Positions 1 through 11,436 are shown, counted from the first letter of the stretch. The stretch: 64,000 bases of DNA from Pachypanchax playfairii (GCA_006937955.1 SSNP01000132.1:883468-947467); one strand, 5' to 3'. A program made the numbers and translations. The notes: generated by a model not told the origin, from the letters alone.

Positions 1-2
1 GG

Positions 3-485
3 AGAATCAGAACCACTCTCCCCACGGTTGACAAAAACCTCAACCCAAAATGGCCCAGCAAAGCTGCTGTGCAGGAAAAGGACAAGGAGGAGAAGGCTAA
101 ACAGGCCTATTACTTCAACCGTCGTCATGGGGCCAGGATCCTACCTGCTCTGCGCCCCGGAGATGTGGTGCTCTCTAAGCTGGACCATGAAAAGACATGG
201 ACATTACCAGCAGTGGTTACCAGCGACAGCACATCCCCAAGATCCTTCATCATCAAAACACCGCTGGGAGCAGAGCTGCGGCGGAACCGCCGTCACATCC
301 AACCTGGGCCGGCTATCCAGCCGCCTACTCCAGCAGAGACTGATAAACATACAGAGACCAACATGTCAGAGACTGTCCCTGCCAGTCAGAGTGTGGCAAC
401 GGCTACACCCACAACTCCTCCGTCGGGCCAGACAGTGACCCGATCTGGACGGCTGACTAAGCCAGTCAAAAGACTTAATCTGTAG
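3..485 (+). pseudogene. 3' end of a gypsy-type retrotransposon pol (integrase C-terminal tail), cut by the window edge
   Basis: The frame is open from base 3 to the stop at 483-485, with no start codon because the gene enters from the left. The translation has the look of the tail of a Ty3/gypsy polyprotein in fish: a basic segment, then RPGDVVLSKLDHEKTW (the small beta-barrel region after the integrase core), then Pro/Thr-rich sequence ending RSGRLTKPVKRLNL. No catalytic residues are in view. A polypurine tract and an LTR follow about 310 bp downstream, which supports the reading. No break is seen in this part. Whether the whole element is intact cannot be judged here. The same region is also open in another frame (28-438), which I take as a shadow. 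Confidence 0.8.
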
Positions 486-797
486 ATCGGTCATTTAAGT
501 GTTATGGCAAAAGAGCTGTGTATAGTTACCATGTATGTAACAGAAGGAAAAAAAATGTTGCACTGAATGTTGAAATAATATGTTTTCATAACCGGTTGTT
601 CACAGATTGGAATTGGAAAGAAAGCCCTGAAGTGCTATGGTTAACTTAACTGTTGTAACATTTACAGGTCTAGTACTTTGGTTAAAGAAGAGCCTGTAGT
701 GTACATGGCCTCATGTTCAGTTTATTGTGCAGGCTCAGCCTACAGCACTTTGAGTTAAAAGTTCTATGTTATGGGAATAACATCTTAAAAGGGGAGA

Positions 798-1005
798 TGT
801 CATATACGGCTGTATATAGGCTGACTGTATGTGTGTAATGCGCCTGCGCACTTATAACGAAATCCCCGAGTTTGGGGTAGTCCACGCGAGACCTGAAGGG
901 GGCGCGCGGGTTTTATTGTTGGGTTGCTTGGAGACAAGGGAATAAAGGAGCGGAGTATTTGTAGCAAAAGACGGTGTCGTCGTTCTTCCCAATAGTAACT
1001 TTACA
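798..1005 (+). repeat. 3' LTR (208 bp) of the gypsy-type element, with polypurine tract just upstream
   Basis: The purine-rich stretch AAAAGGGGAGA at 787-797 is followed by TGTCATATACGG. The LTR ends with AACTTTACA, giving the expected TG...CA ends. An AATAAA polyadenylation signal lies at 941-946. The LTR is GC-rich in its centre (CGCGAGACC, GGGGGCGCGCGGG). The 5' LTR lies outside the window, so boundaries rest on the TG/CA ends and the polypurine tract. Confidence 0.75.
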
Positions 1006-2470
1006 TTTCCTTTTTACTATTTTTTAATGTATTATAGATCGAATCGGAACTTGAAAATCAAATGACTCAGACTCGGACTTGCGGTCAAAAAAACTTGATC
1101 AGGACATCCCTAATTTACACAAACCATGCAATCATGAGATAAAATGTTTTGTCTATGAAAAATAGTTAAATGTAAACTTATCAATGTATTGAGTGTAGTT
1201 TTTGTGGAACAGAGTTAATTGATTGGTGTAGATTATTTATATACAAATGTTGGCACAGATGCAGGCAAAATCAATTTTGTATGGAAAAAAAGCGTTAAAA
1301 TTTTCAATAATCGTGTTAGGTCTGGGTGTTTCTTTATTTCTTGTAGTGGTTTGTTCCAGTTCATTTGTGATTTTGTGTTTGTAATTTTTCCCCCTGGTTC
1401 CTCATTGTTCCTGTTTGGCCTGTGTTGCATCTTACATTCCCTGTCTTGGTGTTCAGCCTTTATTTTTTCACTGTATCCACTTCTTGCTCTGCTTTTATTT
1501 TGGTTACGTCTCCACTTCCTATTCTTCTCATGTGCTTCACAGTACCTTGCCCGTCTCAGCTGCATCTTGTTGTGTTGATTTGTTTGCTTTCATTTCAGCC
1601 CTATTTAAGTAGCGTTCTCAGTGTTAGCCTTTGTCGACTGGTTTTTGTTTCTTGCTCTTTGGATGTTTTTTAGATTATTTGATGTCTGGACATTTTATGG
1701 ATTACCTGTGCTTGTTCCTCCACTCCCTCCGATCTTCTACCACTATGTAAGTTCCAAGCTCTTTATTGAAAGTTTTTTCTCATCCTGACTTCTGGTTGTG
1801 CTCTCTTGCCATTGAGTCCTTCTCTCTGATTCGCTATGAACTTAACAAATTGATGAATCGTGGCACCAGTAATCAAATCGAACCAAAAATCATTATTATT
1901 GAAAATCAAAGCTCCCGTAATTGAAATCGAATCATGAGGTACCCTTGTTGGAACACCCCTAGATAATATTTGCGCTAATCTATCTGTAGCTTTAGCTCTG
2001 GCTAACAACACTAAGAAATGTGCCCCATTTAAAGCCGCTAAGCTGCAGCAGGACGACTATTGTCTAGAAACAATATGTATCTGGGCCACTCGACTCGTCC
2101 ACAGAAGCAACTTCTTCCATTTTCATCTGTTCCTTTCTGTGTTGGTGTGTCGGCCTCCTTTTGAAACATTTTTAAAAATGGAGCGTGGGCTAGTGATGTG
2201 TTGGTCCAAAGCAAATGAAGTGACAGAGTGACCACAGGAGCAATGTCAAGAAAATCCAACCCGGTTGGGATCCAGTTAATCTGATGTAGAAAACAATCCA
2301 AAATTGCTCCACACACAAATACCAAGAGTTCTTAGGAGGTGGTAAATATTTGATGCAAAATGTGTGTTGCAAACATCTTTGAGAATTGGCTGCTGTTTGT
2401 CTGGGCAGAAATTAAATTAGGCTTTTTCTCCATATGCACGGAAAACCTAATTTAAATGTGCACAAGCTAC
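1006..2470. other. Intergenic sequence with old repeat debris
   Basis: No gene is supported. About 1,030-1,111 (ending GGACATCCCTAA) resembles a dispersed fish DNA-transposon end that I recall only loosely. 1,320-1,760 is T/C-rich plus-strand sequence like a decayed LTR. The frames at 1219-1673 in this T-rich stretch carry no domain. Confidence 0.4.
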
Positions 2471-3184
2471 AGTAGCTACGTTTACATGGGCACATTTAAT
2501 CGGAATAAACGCCCAATCGGAAAAAAAAGACGTCATGTAAACATGTCAACCCGAATGTTTTGATCCGATGCAGCCTGATCAGAATGAAATTTACTTCCGA
2601 TCGAGAGGGGTGGTTTTGTCCGATCTTCATTCGGATAGACGTGCATGTATACACCCGTTCGGAAAGAAAGGGTGAAAAAAGCCCACTGCACATGCGTACA
2701 ACTTCAGCATGACGTCTTTTCGCTTTCGCAGACCCAAGTAGAAAACATAGCGGGAGGTAAACAGAAGTGGTCTGCTGGTGCAGTCATCCTGTCATCCTGC
2801 TCTCCTCTCCTGTGGCGGAGGAGCAGTAGTAATATGTATTCAGCCGCTAGCTTGGTTAATGCGACCAGTAAAAACCCAAACATAAAGGTAATCACCCGCA
2901 GAAGGTCCATATTGGGGATAACGTGAGTCAGCTCGAGCACACGATGGGGCGGGAAAGACGTGCAGAAAGGACGGAGTTTGTTTACTTTTTTTTCTTCCCC
3001 CGGAAAGACAACTCGCTGTGCGCATGCTCAACTCATTTAACCTGATTGAGTGCTTGGTGCATGTGTACTCATGGCATGATCAGATCATTTCAGTTAGTGT
3101 CCATGTAAACAGGGATTTGGGAATTCCGATCGACCAAGATTTTAATCAGATTGGGGAAATTTGGTGCATGTAAACGTAGCTACT
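2471..3184. mobile_element. MITE family M1, copy 1 (non-autonomous DNA transposon, 714 bp)
   Basis: The ends form a perfect 18-bp inverted repeat, AGTAGCTACGTTTACATG at 2471-2488 and its complement at 3167-3184. A second copy lies at 29,695-30,401. The inside is rich in short ATCGGA / TCCGAT motifs in both orientations, as in the subterminal repeats of many DNA transposons. Both copies keep a frame open on each strand over the centre. The minus-strand frame (2704-2940) has a hydrophobic stretch followed by a Leu/Arg-rich run. I suspect a PIF/Harbinger origin because the second copy seems to be flanked by TAA, but no transposase domain is seen. Confidence 0.8.
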
Positions 3185-3504
3185 GAGTTGTTGACTGGTT
3201 GGCAGCACAGAATGAGGTGCAGATGTCCCTTTTCGAGAGCTTTGTGAATTTGATATTGGTGAAATAATGTAAATTGCATGTGCAATCCTTAAGGAAACTT
3301 GGGTGTCAAACTTTTAGAAAAACCATCAATTTTCCCACAGGTCATATAAACAGCATTTGGAGCTGCTTTTGAACACAAGGGAAACCTAGTGGTCTAATAA
3401 GAGCTGTGTTGGTACAACATTGAGGTCTGATCCCACAAACTAAAGCTGAGCACAGATTATCGATACTATGACAAATAGTCCAATATGAGGAACATTAATA
3501 TTAC

Positions 3505-5618
3505 CTCCAGGAGTCAGTGTCTGGTTTATACATCTCAACACTGTCTGTGTTGGTGTTGATCTCTTTGTCTCCACCAATGGCATGAAGGCGGTCTTCGTGT
3601 ACCACCAGTGAGAAGTTACTTCTTGACTCCTGCATGTCAGCGAGCCTCTTCCAGCTGTTCCTTAATGGGTCATAACTGCAACATGTGGAGTGAAATCAAG
3701 ATTGGAGAAAGCAGAGCACAGTTGGGTGATGAGAGAAAACTCTTATTTATAGATTTACATATTTCTTTACCTGTAGGCTGACTTCATTATGTCATCTTTA
3801 GCATAAAAGTAACATCCTCCTGCTACATACAAGGTCCCTTTCATTACTGCCACTACATGCCTGAATTTAGGCTTATCTGGAATCTCACTCAGTCGCCTCC
3901 ACTCGATCTCTTTCACCAGCCCTGTGCCATTGCGTAAAGAGTTGGCAAACCAAATTTCCGTGCTTGGTGTACGCTGTCCAGAATCTAGGTTCAGCTGATC
4001 TCCCCCAGTCACAACAAGAACATCTCTGGGTCGTCTGACCCGACAATAGTCCTCGGATTTTGGAAGACTGAAACCAAATTCCTTAAGTGCTGAACCATAA
4101 AGATCAACTTCTTTGTCTGCAAAGCACTCCATACGCAGGTTGATGGCTCTGACTTCCCTGAACTCTCGAAAAGTCATGAGTGGGAAGCGAACTCCTGACA
4201 TCAGTAAAGCAGCCTGAGCTAATCTCTCCTCAGGATCAGCCTCAATCCATGAGATTACCGCTCGAAATACAGTCAACTCTGAAGATACGCACAGACCATC
4301 ACAGCGAATCAACTTGAAAAGCTTCTCGGCTGGTAGGTCCTGAAACTTTTCTGTGACTGAAACTTCCCTGAAGTTTCTCAGGACAAAGTCGTTGGCTTCC
4401 TCAAGGAGCTCTGACATTCCATAAGCTTCAGCAAAAGATGCAACATCCAGGCAGGTGCTCGTCTGCATTTCATCTCGCATAAAGTTGAGGCAAAGCAAGA
4501 GAGCAGGCTGAAACTGAAGCTGGAGGGAAGTGCAGGCTATCTCAAATACACAGTACCAGCTTAGAAGGAGGTTCCCACTGTAGGAACAACCAATCAGAGC
4601 CTCTAAATCTAGAGCTGAAAGGCACGGAAGAGCAATATGTGTCTGATAAGACTCCTTCATTCCAGAGGTAAACATTCCACGGAAATAATCACTGCATGCT
4701 GCCAGGATAACTCTGTGGACTGGGGACAAACATAAATTAAAACATGTTCAACATTTCATCAGTACAAACATCAAACTTATATCATACAAACTAACCATGA
4801 AAATAAATGCCCTCAACATCCAGTGTTACGTCACATCCAATGCCATCAGCCCACAGTCGCTCAATGGACTGTAGAGTAGACCTCAAATAACCTTCTGCAG
4901 CTAATGTTCGTTGCTCCAGTTCGGGACAATCACCAACAGTTTTTGTGGTGGCTTTATTGCAAAAATCCACCAGCTGTGGAACGTCTAATACTTGAGCTGC
5001 AGCCCTGATGTGAAAGACAGAGTCTTTGTTTAAAGAGGACACCTCTCCTCTGTAAGCAAACTCTATCACCGCCTGAAGCCCAACACGGTCAACCTCAGTG
5101 CCCATGGGCACTGACCACTGGCTGACTTCTTCTTCCTGCGTATTGTTTAACCGTCCGCTATGTTTTTCCTTCAGTCTGCTCAGAACAAAATTGCTGACAG
5201 CAGCCAGGATAACAGAGTGCACATGGAAGCTGCACCCATCACCGGTAATCAGAGTCAGATCTGTGAGAAGACGTGAATTCTGGAATTCTCTGAGAGTCAT
5301 AAAAATGTCTTCAGCAAATGTTTTACAGCAACAAATATGGACATTATGTCCTTCATCCCCACACGCCTCATCACTCATAGGCCCCTTGGTTAATTCCTGA
5401 CATGCACCACTCATGCTGACCTCTGACCTCTGCTTACTTATTGCCCCGCTGTCAATCACACCAATCCTGGAATCGTTGTAAGCAACAATCCTACTCAGTT
5501 CACGGTTATCCTTGTCTACCCCTTCTCCACCTTCTTCAATCACCCTTTTCTTCCTCTCCTTCTCTTTCCTCCATCGCTCTTCCCATTCCAGTGGAAGACA
5601 GCGCTGGGTAAACTCCAT
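3505..5618 (-). CDS. Kelch-like protein with two BTB domains and BACK domain (klhl33-like), 3' exons missing
   Basis: Three exons can be joined on the minus strand: 5618-4796, 4719-3771 and 3675-3505, each with GT/AG sites and matching phases (1, then 2). They encode about 647 residues. I start at the ATG at 5618; the frame extends a little upstream but without an ATG. The N-terminus is charged (about 1-95). A first BTB-like domain follows (about 100-215, LLTDLTLITGDGCSFHVHSV), then a second (about 245-365, GCDVTLDVEGIYFHVHRVIL, formed across the first splice), a BACK domain (about 375-480) and the first kelch blades. Such proteins are substrate adaptors for Cullin-3 ubiquitin ligases. Two BTB domains ahead of BACK and kelch are unusual and best fit KLHL33, which I have not verified. 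The last exon ends in phase 2 at a GTAATA donor, so more kelch exons must follow, but none is seen to the left. Confidence 0.85.
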
Positions 5619-5649
5619 ACTGGTAGTTGGGTTCCTCTCGCAACACAAA

Positions 5650-6207
5650 TGTTGTTCTTTTTTGTGCTATTTACTCAACACATCCACCTAAAGGTCTTGC
5701 CGTGGTTTTAATACCCTTTTAAAACTGTCTTCTACTTTAAATGTGTCCCCTGTCTCTCCCTAGACTCAAGCTTGCTAAACAAGCAACTATTTATAGCTAC
5801 TGGGTCAGAGATTCAATTTCAAGAGACTCTTGGCTTGATAAAAAAACTTAGGCTTCAGGTGGAAATTTAAAACATCTATAATGAGGAGCCACTCAAAACA
5901 CGAGAACTTTATAGAATTTTGATCATGATATAAAGATGGTTCTAAATCTAGAACAAGGTTGAGAGAATCAAAAGTTACACAGAAAATACCACTGCTGTTT
6001 GTTTTTTGGATTTTGGGAGGAGATTGTAAATGTCCTTTATACTCTGAATGCAAAAATAATTCAACAAATAAACAAGATGTATTTAAAGGGAACATCTTAA
6101 TTCCCACTCAGGCTGAGATAAACTGGAATGTATTAAAGTGAGATTAGAGATATAAACTGACTGAGAGTAAAATTTTAAAGGAAAAGGTCAAAAGAAACAT
6201 CACTATA
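5650..6207. other. Upstream flank of the kelch-like gene; no gene seen
   Basis: AT-rich sequence directly 5' of the minus-strand kelch-like gene. Its promoter and any 5' UTR exon should lie here, but no clear TATA box or CpG-rich segment is visible. The short frames at 5805-6141 have no domain. Confidence 0.5.
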
Positions 6208-6211
6208 TTAA

Positions 6212-6783
6212 AGAGGCCATTTCATACACATTTCAGGACTTTGTGGTTATTTCTTAAGTATTAACCTGTAATATGAAACATTTTATATCTAAAAAACGTC
6301 AGGAAACACTGATTAACAGACCTTTCAATCTGTCTGCATTAAAATTCGGGTGGCTCCGGCTCCTTCCGTCAGGCTGCTTCATTAGCAGCTCATTCATATT
6401 CATTGTTCGAATTTGCTGGACTCTGATTGGCTAACAAACTAGCCTATGAGAGCAAAGGATACTCTTTCCTGCCCTGCTGCGCATGGCAACGTCAGTCGTT
6501 GTGTCTTCCTGTTTGCTACGTTATGCTACAGCTTTTAGCTAGCAGCATGCTAGGCGTGGTTTCAACTGCAGGAGCTGATGAATACTAACGAACAAAGGAG
6601 TTGTGACGAAACAGATACAGGCCATTCGGACTTTGGAGAAATCGGGTGTTATCGCCACCTGTGTAGTTAGAGAGATTAAAACTGAAAGAGAAGTTGTCAA
6701 CCTGTTTTCACACCCACTATGAAGGTAAGAACATCTGTGGAGCTAAAATATTCAACAGAAACCTCAGAAAAACTGTTTTTAAT
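6212..6783 (-). mobile_element. TTAA-flanked MITE family R1, copy A (inverted, one end clipped)
   Basis: It begins with TTAA (6208-6211) then AGAGGCCATTTCA and runs through the same internal order as the copies at 29,295-31,264, 45,281-45,828 and 54,599-55,177, in reverse orientation. The far end stops near 6783, just inside the other terminal repeat. Shared internal landmarks include the 'GCATGCTAGGCGTGG' block and the 'CCACTATGAAGGTAAGAAC' block. The family has no coding capacity. Confidence 0.8.
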
Positions 6784-7740
6784 GTTTAATTGTATCTTCT
6801 TTTTCTTCTCTTTAATAACTGGTTATATCACTCAACTTGTAAATGATGCCTTGTTTAAGAATCTTTCTTTTTTTGGTCACTTTTATTTAAAGCAAATATG
6901 AATGCTTTTATTATGAATCCAGTCAAGCTTCCTGTTCAACGTAATTAAAGGAAGCGCAGATAACAGCTCCATTCAACCTTATTAAAAGAAATATGTGGAG
7001 GCTACATGGGATTTGTGTTAATAAAATCCCAGCAGCATATTTTTATTTGGAGACGAATTTAAGAGCGTGTTTTCAGAATGAACATATGCTCTGGTAGTAA
7101 CTAGTTTAAATGTTTTAGTAATGAAGAGGACAAGACAGAAACAATATCAGAAACATCAAAACTTTATTTTTAGACTAAATGGTCAGACAGGTGCAGCATC
7201 AGATTTAAGATTAGCTTTCCCACCCTCGTCTTCTGCATAATGTGCCGGTGTGGTGTGTTTATTAGTCTTGTGTCGCTTAAGAATTCGTCACAGACCTCCG
7301 TCATTGATAAGGTAAACGAAACAGCCCATGCCCCCACCCACATGCGCATTGCTCACGCCCAAGGCCGCATTCCAGAGGTGAGTGTGTGAACAAAACTAGA
7401 CTGACCCGACCCTACCCGACCCGACCCTACCCCGACACCATTCGGCCCATGTGTGAAAGCGGCAAAGGAGTATTTCCCTGAGTAGCCTTGAGCAGATCAA
7501 ACTCAGAAGTCTGCAAGATCTCATAGTGCCAAAACAGGTCAACAAATTTAAAAGAAAGTCAGGAGTGTGACCAGAAACAAAGAACCAACAGTCCTAAAAC
7601 CCAAAACTCTAATATATACCAAAGCATTATGACATTTAATTAGCATAAAACTTCAGCTGGTGTGAATGTTATCATTTTCCCCATATTCAAATATTTCTGC
7701 TGATGCTTCCTGCATTTGCACAGCATAACATCCTCCTTTC
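6784..7740. other. Intergenic; no gene seen
   Basis: AT-rich sequence. The only local structure is a short imperfect tandem of ACCCGACCCT-type units near 7403-7435. The frame at 6719-6901 is partly inside the R1 element and has no domain. Confidence 0.5.
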
Positions 7741-8515
7741 ATTGGAAACATGCTGTTTAGCCATTTGAATATTCAAACTCTGTGAAGCGGAACCAAACAG
7801 ATCTGTCTTTGTTAGAAATCATCAAGTTACTGAAACCAGTTTTCACCTAAACATCAAGAAGAGATATCACATTCAAGGACTGAGGGGAAAACACAGTAAC
7901 AGGCATGTTTTTGGTACTAATCACTTATTTTATTTATTTTAAATTATTGTTTTTCTCTCTAAAATAAATTTTAAGGAACTTGATTTGGGGAAGAAGTTTT
8001 AATCTCCTTTTTGTACTTTATTTCAACATTTCTCCCTCAAAAACTAATTTTAATGTGTTGAAGTCGATTTATTTTTTCATTCATGAAATAATTTATAGTA
8101 ACTTTTTAAATGGTATAATCTGCATTATTTTGGATGAAAAACCTTAAGTTGAAAAAGAGAAGAACTACATATGAATGTATTCAATACTGCAACCTCTGAA
8201 AAGCAGCAATAACCAAACTGGAAAACACCATGTTGATGGTAACTGATCTGAGATCAGCAGCAAGTTGAACTGTTTGTTTTGTGTCTGCTCTGTTTACTGT
8301 TTGTATGGATATGATGCATGAGCTTCATTGTTGATACTAAAAACTGTTTTTATTTAGAAAACGCTGATTTTCTCACTTTTAATATTCAAATTCTGACTGT
8401 GACGTCGAGTCAACAAGATCCGTGTTTATTAGGAACAGAAACAAGTTACTGAGACCAGTTTCCAACAGAACATCAAGTAGAGACGTCACATTCAAGGACC
8501 AGAGGAAAAGATGTA
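7741..8515 (+). repeat. Two diverged direct copies of a lectin 5'-flank segment
   Basis: The block at about 7745-7910 and the block at about 8375-8515 share order and wording: a TTCAAA/TCTG stretch, an AGATC(T/C)GTGTTT-like segment, AAGTTACTGA, then AACATCAAG(A/T)AGAGA(T/C)(A/G)TCACATTCAAGGAC. The likeness is clear but imperfect, so this is an older local duplication than the near-identical one at 10,439. The segment probably holds promoter or 5' UTR sequence of the lectin gene. Confidence 0.6.
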
Positions 8516-8998
8516 AGTTTCAGCTCGGTGTCACATTTTACTTCTCTTTTTAGTAATGAGATGAATATTATTATTTATTTAAGATCATGAAAATTAGTTG
8601 TTTCTATAGAACATGTTTTAATGTAATTAATTATTATAATTATCTATAATTATCAGTCATTTGGATGAAGGGAAGATTTTAAAACAGTAACAGACAATAA
8701 GTATAAAGTTTCAATAAATATCTTTAGAAATGGTGGAAATACTCAGACTTAATATCACCTGTTTATTAATATGATTTATTTAAGAGTTTTCAGAGAAATC
8801 AGCATCAAGCTGTTTGTTTTGTGTCTGCTCTGTTTACTGTTTGTCTTCAGTCTCTCTGCTCTCCCAGCATTGTTTCTCTGTACAGTGGAGGGAGAGCTAC
8901 AGGTTTTCAAAGCTGGACATGAAGTCTTTAAATGTGTCCTTCATCCAATAGAGACATAGTGAAAAAAGAGTCAAATAATTCCATGTGACAGAGCAAAG

Positions 8999-9324
8999 AT
9001 GCAGTGGAGTGTGATTCTGCTCTTTCTGATGGGTGAGTTGATCTAAAGCACAACTACAGTCACTATTTACAGTTACAGTCCAGATTCATATGGAGTCAGA
9101 AGAGATGGGACTCACCTTTATATCACACAGGAAGTAACATGACAGCATTTAGGATCAATATGTCCAGCTGCAACTGTTATCATTCATTATTAATCACTAA
9201 AACATTTCCTCTGTTTTTAGGTCAGTGTTGTTTCATCACATGTCGGCTCTATGAGTATCACTACATTCAAGAGGAGAAGACCTGGACTGAAGCTCAGCAG
9301 TACTGCAGAGAGAAACACACTGAC
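8999..9324 (+). CDS. C-type lectin-like gene, first two exons (copy 1), cut by assembly gap
   Basis: Exon 1 (8999-9032) encodes a short hydrophobic leader starting MQWSVILLFLMG and ends at G|GTGAGT. Exon 2 starts at 9221 after TGTTTTTAG and encodes the start of a C-type lectin fold: Cys-rich start, YHYIQEEKTWTEAQQYC, REKHTD. Phases agree (1). In fish, such lectins are secreted or membrane proteins with several tandem lectin domains, related to mannose-receptor and selectin families. The coding sequence stops at the single N at 9325, in the middle of a domain that continues LVTVSN in copy 2. The missing part is a gap, not a natural end. Confidence 0.75.
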
Positions 9325-9325
9325 N
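9325..9325. other. Assembly gap (single N)
   Basis: A lone N separates lectin coding sequence from the inside of a retroelement. The lectin frame is broken exactly here, so the N marks unresolved sequence of unknown length. Confidence 0.95.
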
Positions 9326-10438
9326 GGGTTATGGCCTCGAGGACCGGTCTTGGGTTCCCCGGTCCGCCATACTCGACCCTACCCTCATATCCGACTTTGA
9401 AAGATCCTCTGCCTCCACTTCATCCACAATTGCCACCACCTCCACCTCCTCCATCCTTTCCAGGCCCTCCTCGCCCCCGTCCTCCGCCCCGGCTCAGTAT
9501 AGCGCCCCTACTAACCGCTTCTGTTTTTCAGGTGTGGGAGCTCTGGGTCGGCCGCCAGGAGGCGACCATTAAGGGGGGGGGTACTGTCAGGATCTCTGCT
9601 GCTGGTGGGTGTGGTGGTTGGTTGTCTGCACTAATTGTTTTGCAGGGCGTGGCAGCAGCTCATCAGAGGATTCAGGTGTGGATCATTACCCAGCTCAGGA
9701 GAGCTGGGTACTTAAGCAGAGGAGGAACCAGAGACAGACGCCAGTTTGTTCCACTAACTTCCGTGGTAACAGAGTGGCCAGAGATTATAAGTGAAAGATT
9801 GAATTGTTAGTTGTAACTAACCTGCCTTCTCCTCCCTTACTCTCAGCCCCGTGTCCTGGAGCGTTCCTCCAGTTACCGGCGCCTCAACGTGGACAGCTCA
9901 CTACCGTTCTACCGGACTGACTCTCCACGGTTCTCACGCTCGAGTTGCGGTGTACGCAACTGGATCTTTCCCTGGCCTCCTGTCTGTCTCTGGTCCCCTC
10001 TGGATCCACACCTCACCGGTCACCGCGTTGCTGTCACCCCTGACACAGTATCGACTGTGCAGACAGCCCCTGGAGCCGGACGCACTAAACCGACGTTCAG
10101 ACAGCCTGGATCATCACCCCCTGCGGCAGCACCTACGGATCCCTCCTCACGACAGCACGGCTTCCCGTCACCGTGAGTTTATTGAGCACGATCCCCGCAC
10201 ACCGCAGCTGGTATCTCCACCTGTCACTAACGTCTCTCTCTCTCTCACAACAAGGACCGTTCCTGTCCCGCAACAGTTCCCGTCCTGGCACATTCTCATA
10301 TGTACAGTCGTTGTTGTTTTCACGCTTGGAGCACTGTATATAAATAAACACTGTAAACCGATCCCAGTCTTGTGTATGTTTGGAGTTGGGTCGACTTTGG
10401 AGCTCAAAACAAACCCCGCCTGGTAGTATACCATGACA
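9326..10438 (+). mobile_element. 3' end of an LTR retrotransposon with complete LTR (9585-10438)
   Basis: After 260 bp of proline-codon-rich internal sequence comes a polypurine tract, AAGGGGGGGGG (9571-9581), then TAC, then TGTCAGGATC. The LTR runs 854 bp and ends ACCATGACA, so its termini are TGTCA...TGACA. A TATAAATAAACA block at about 10,338-10,349 may combine TATA-like and polyadenylation functions. Only the 3' end is present because the left side is lost in the gap at 9325. The base after the LTR begins ACATCAAG, matching the undisturbed site at 7851 in copy 1 of the lectin flank. Confidence 0.8.
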
Positions 10439-11372
10439 ACATCAAGAAGAGATATCACATTCAAGGACTGAGGGGAAAACACAGTAACAGGCATGTTTTT
10501 GGTACTAATCACTTATTTTATTTATTTTAAATTATTGTTTTTCTCTCTAAAATAAATTTTAAGGAACTTGATTTGGGGAAGAAGTTTTAATCTCCTTTTT
10601 GTACTTTATTTCAACATTTCTCCTTCAAAAACTAATTTTAATGTGTTGAAGTCGATTTATTTTTTCATTCATGAAATAATTTATAGTAACTTTTTAAATG
10701 GTATAATCTGCATTATTTTGGATGAAAAACCTTAAGTTGAAAAAGAGAAGAACTACATATGAATGTATTCAATACTGCAACCTCTGAAAAGCAGCAATAA
10801 CCAAACTGGAAAACACCATGTTGATGGTAACTGATCTGATATCAGCAGCAAGTTGAACTGTTTGTTTTGTGTCTGCTCTGTTTACTGTTTGTCTACAGTC
10901 TTTCTGCTCTCCCAGCATTGTTTCTCTGTACAGTGGAGGGAGAGCTACAGGTTTTCAAAGCTGGACATGAAGTCTTTAAATGTGTCCTTCATCCAATAGA
11001 GACATAGTGAAAAAAGAGTCAAATAATTCCATGTGACAGAGCAAAGATGCAGTGGAGTATGATTCTGCTCTTTCTGATGGGTGAGTTGATCTAAAGCACA
11101 ACTACAGTCACTATTTACAGTTACAGTCCAGATTCATATGGAGTCAGAAGAGATGGGACTCACCTTTATATCACACAGGAAGTAACATGACAGCATTTAG
11201 GATCAATATGTCCAGCTGCAACTGTTATCATTCATTATTAATCACTAAAACATTTCCTCTGTTTTTAGGTCAGTGTTGTTTTATCACATGTCGGCTCTAT
11301 GAGTATCACTACATTCAAGAGGAGAAGACCTGGACTGAAGCTCAGCAGTACTGCAGAGAGAAACACACTGAC
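10439..11372 (+). repeat. Near-identical second copy of the lectin 5' region (matches 7851-8280 and 8804-9324)
   Basis: From ACATCAAGAAGAG at 10,439 the sequence follows copy 1 with only scattered differences (for example TCTCC(C/T)TCAAAA and GATCTGA(G/T)ATC). It lacks about 550 bp that copy 1 has between two occurrences of a 30-odd-bp CTGTTTGTTTTGTGTCTGCT block. The loss could be a deletion between these direct repeats. The near identity suggests a very recent duplication or two haplotypes placed in tandem. Confidence 0.85.
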
Positions 11373-11436
11373 CTGGTCACAGTGTCCAACATGAGAGACA
11401 TGAAGAGACTCAATGAATCAATACAGAACATGAAGG
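11047..11436 (+). pseudogene. C-type lectin-like gene copy 2, exons 1-2, interrupted by a hAT element
   Basis: Exon 1 (11,047-11,080) encodes MQWSMILLFLMG. Exon 2 starts at 11,269 and reads on past the point where copy 1 is lost: EKHTDLVTVSNMRDMKRL and then NESIQNMKA, a normal lectin alpha-helix region. At 11,437 the frame runs into the end of a hAT-type transposon (CAGTGGCGCC), so the domain cannot be finished as it stands. The final lectin exon at 13,774 may belong to the same gene. If the hAT insertion is real and fixed, this copy is broken. Confidence 0.7.

Noticed and set aside
1219..1673. Overlapping frames in T-rich sequence, looking like a membrane protein
   Set aside because: Several frames and both strands are open together. 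The hydrophobic look comes from T-rich codons.
8771..8959. 62-codon frame with hydrophobic start upstream of the lectin
   Set aside because: It looks like a signal peptide, but the equivalent sequence in copy 2 at 10,850 lacks its first part, no splice site fits, and the real leader exon is at 8999.
9139..9810. Frame of 223 codons spanning lectin sequence, a gap and retroelement sequence
   Set aside because: It crosses an N, an intron acceptor and an LTR. It is a chance join, not a gene.
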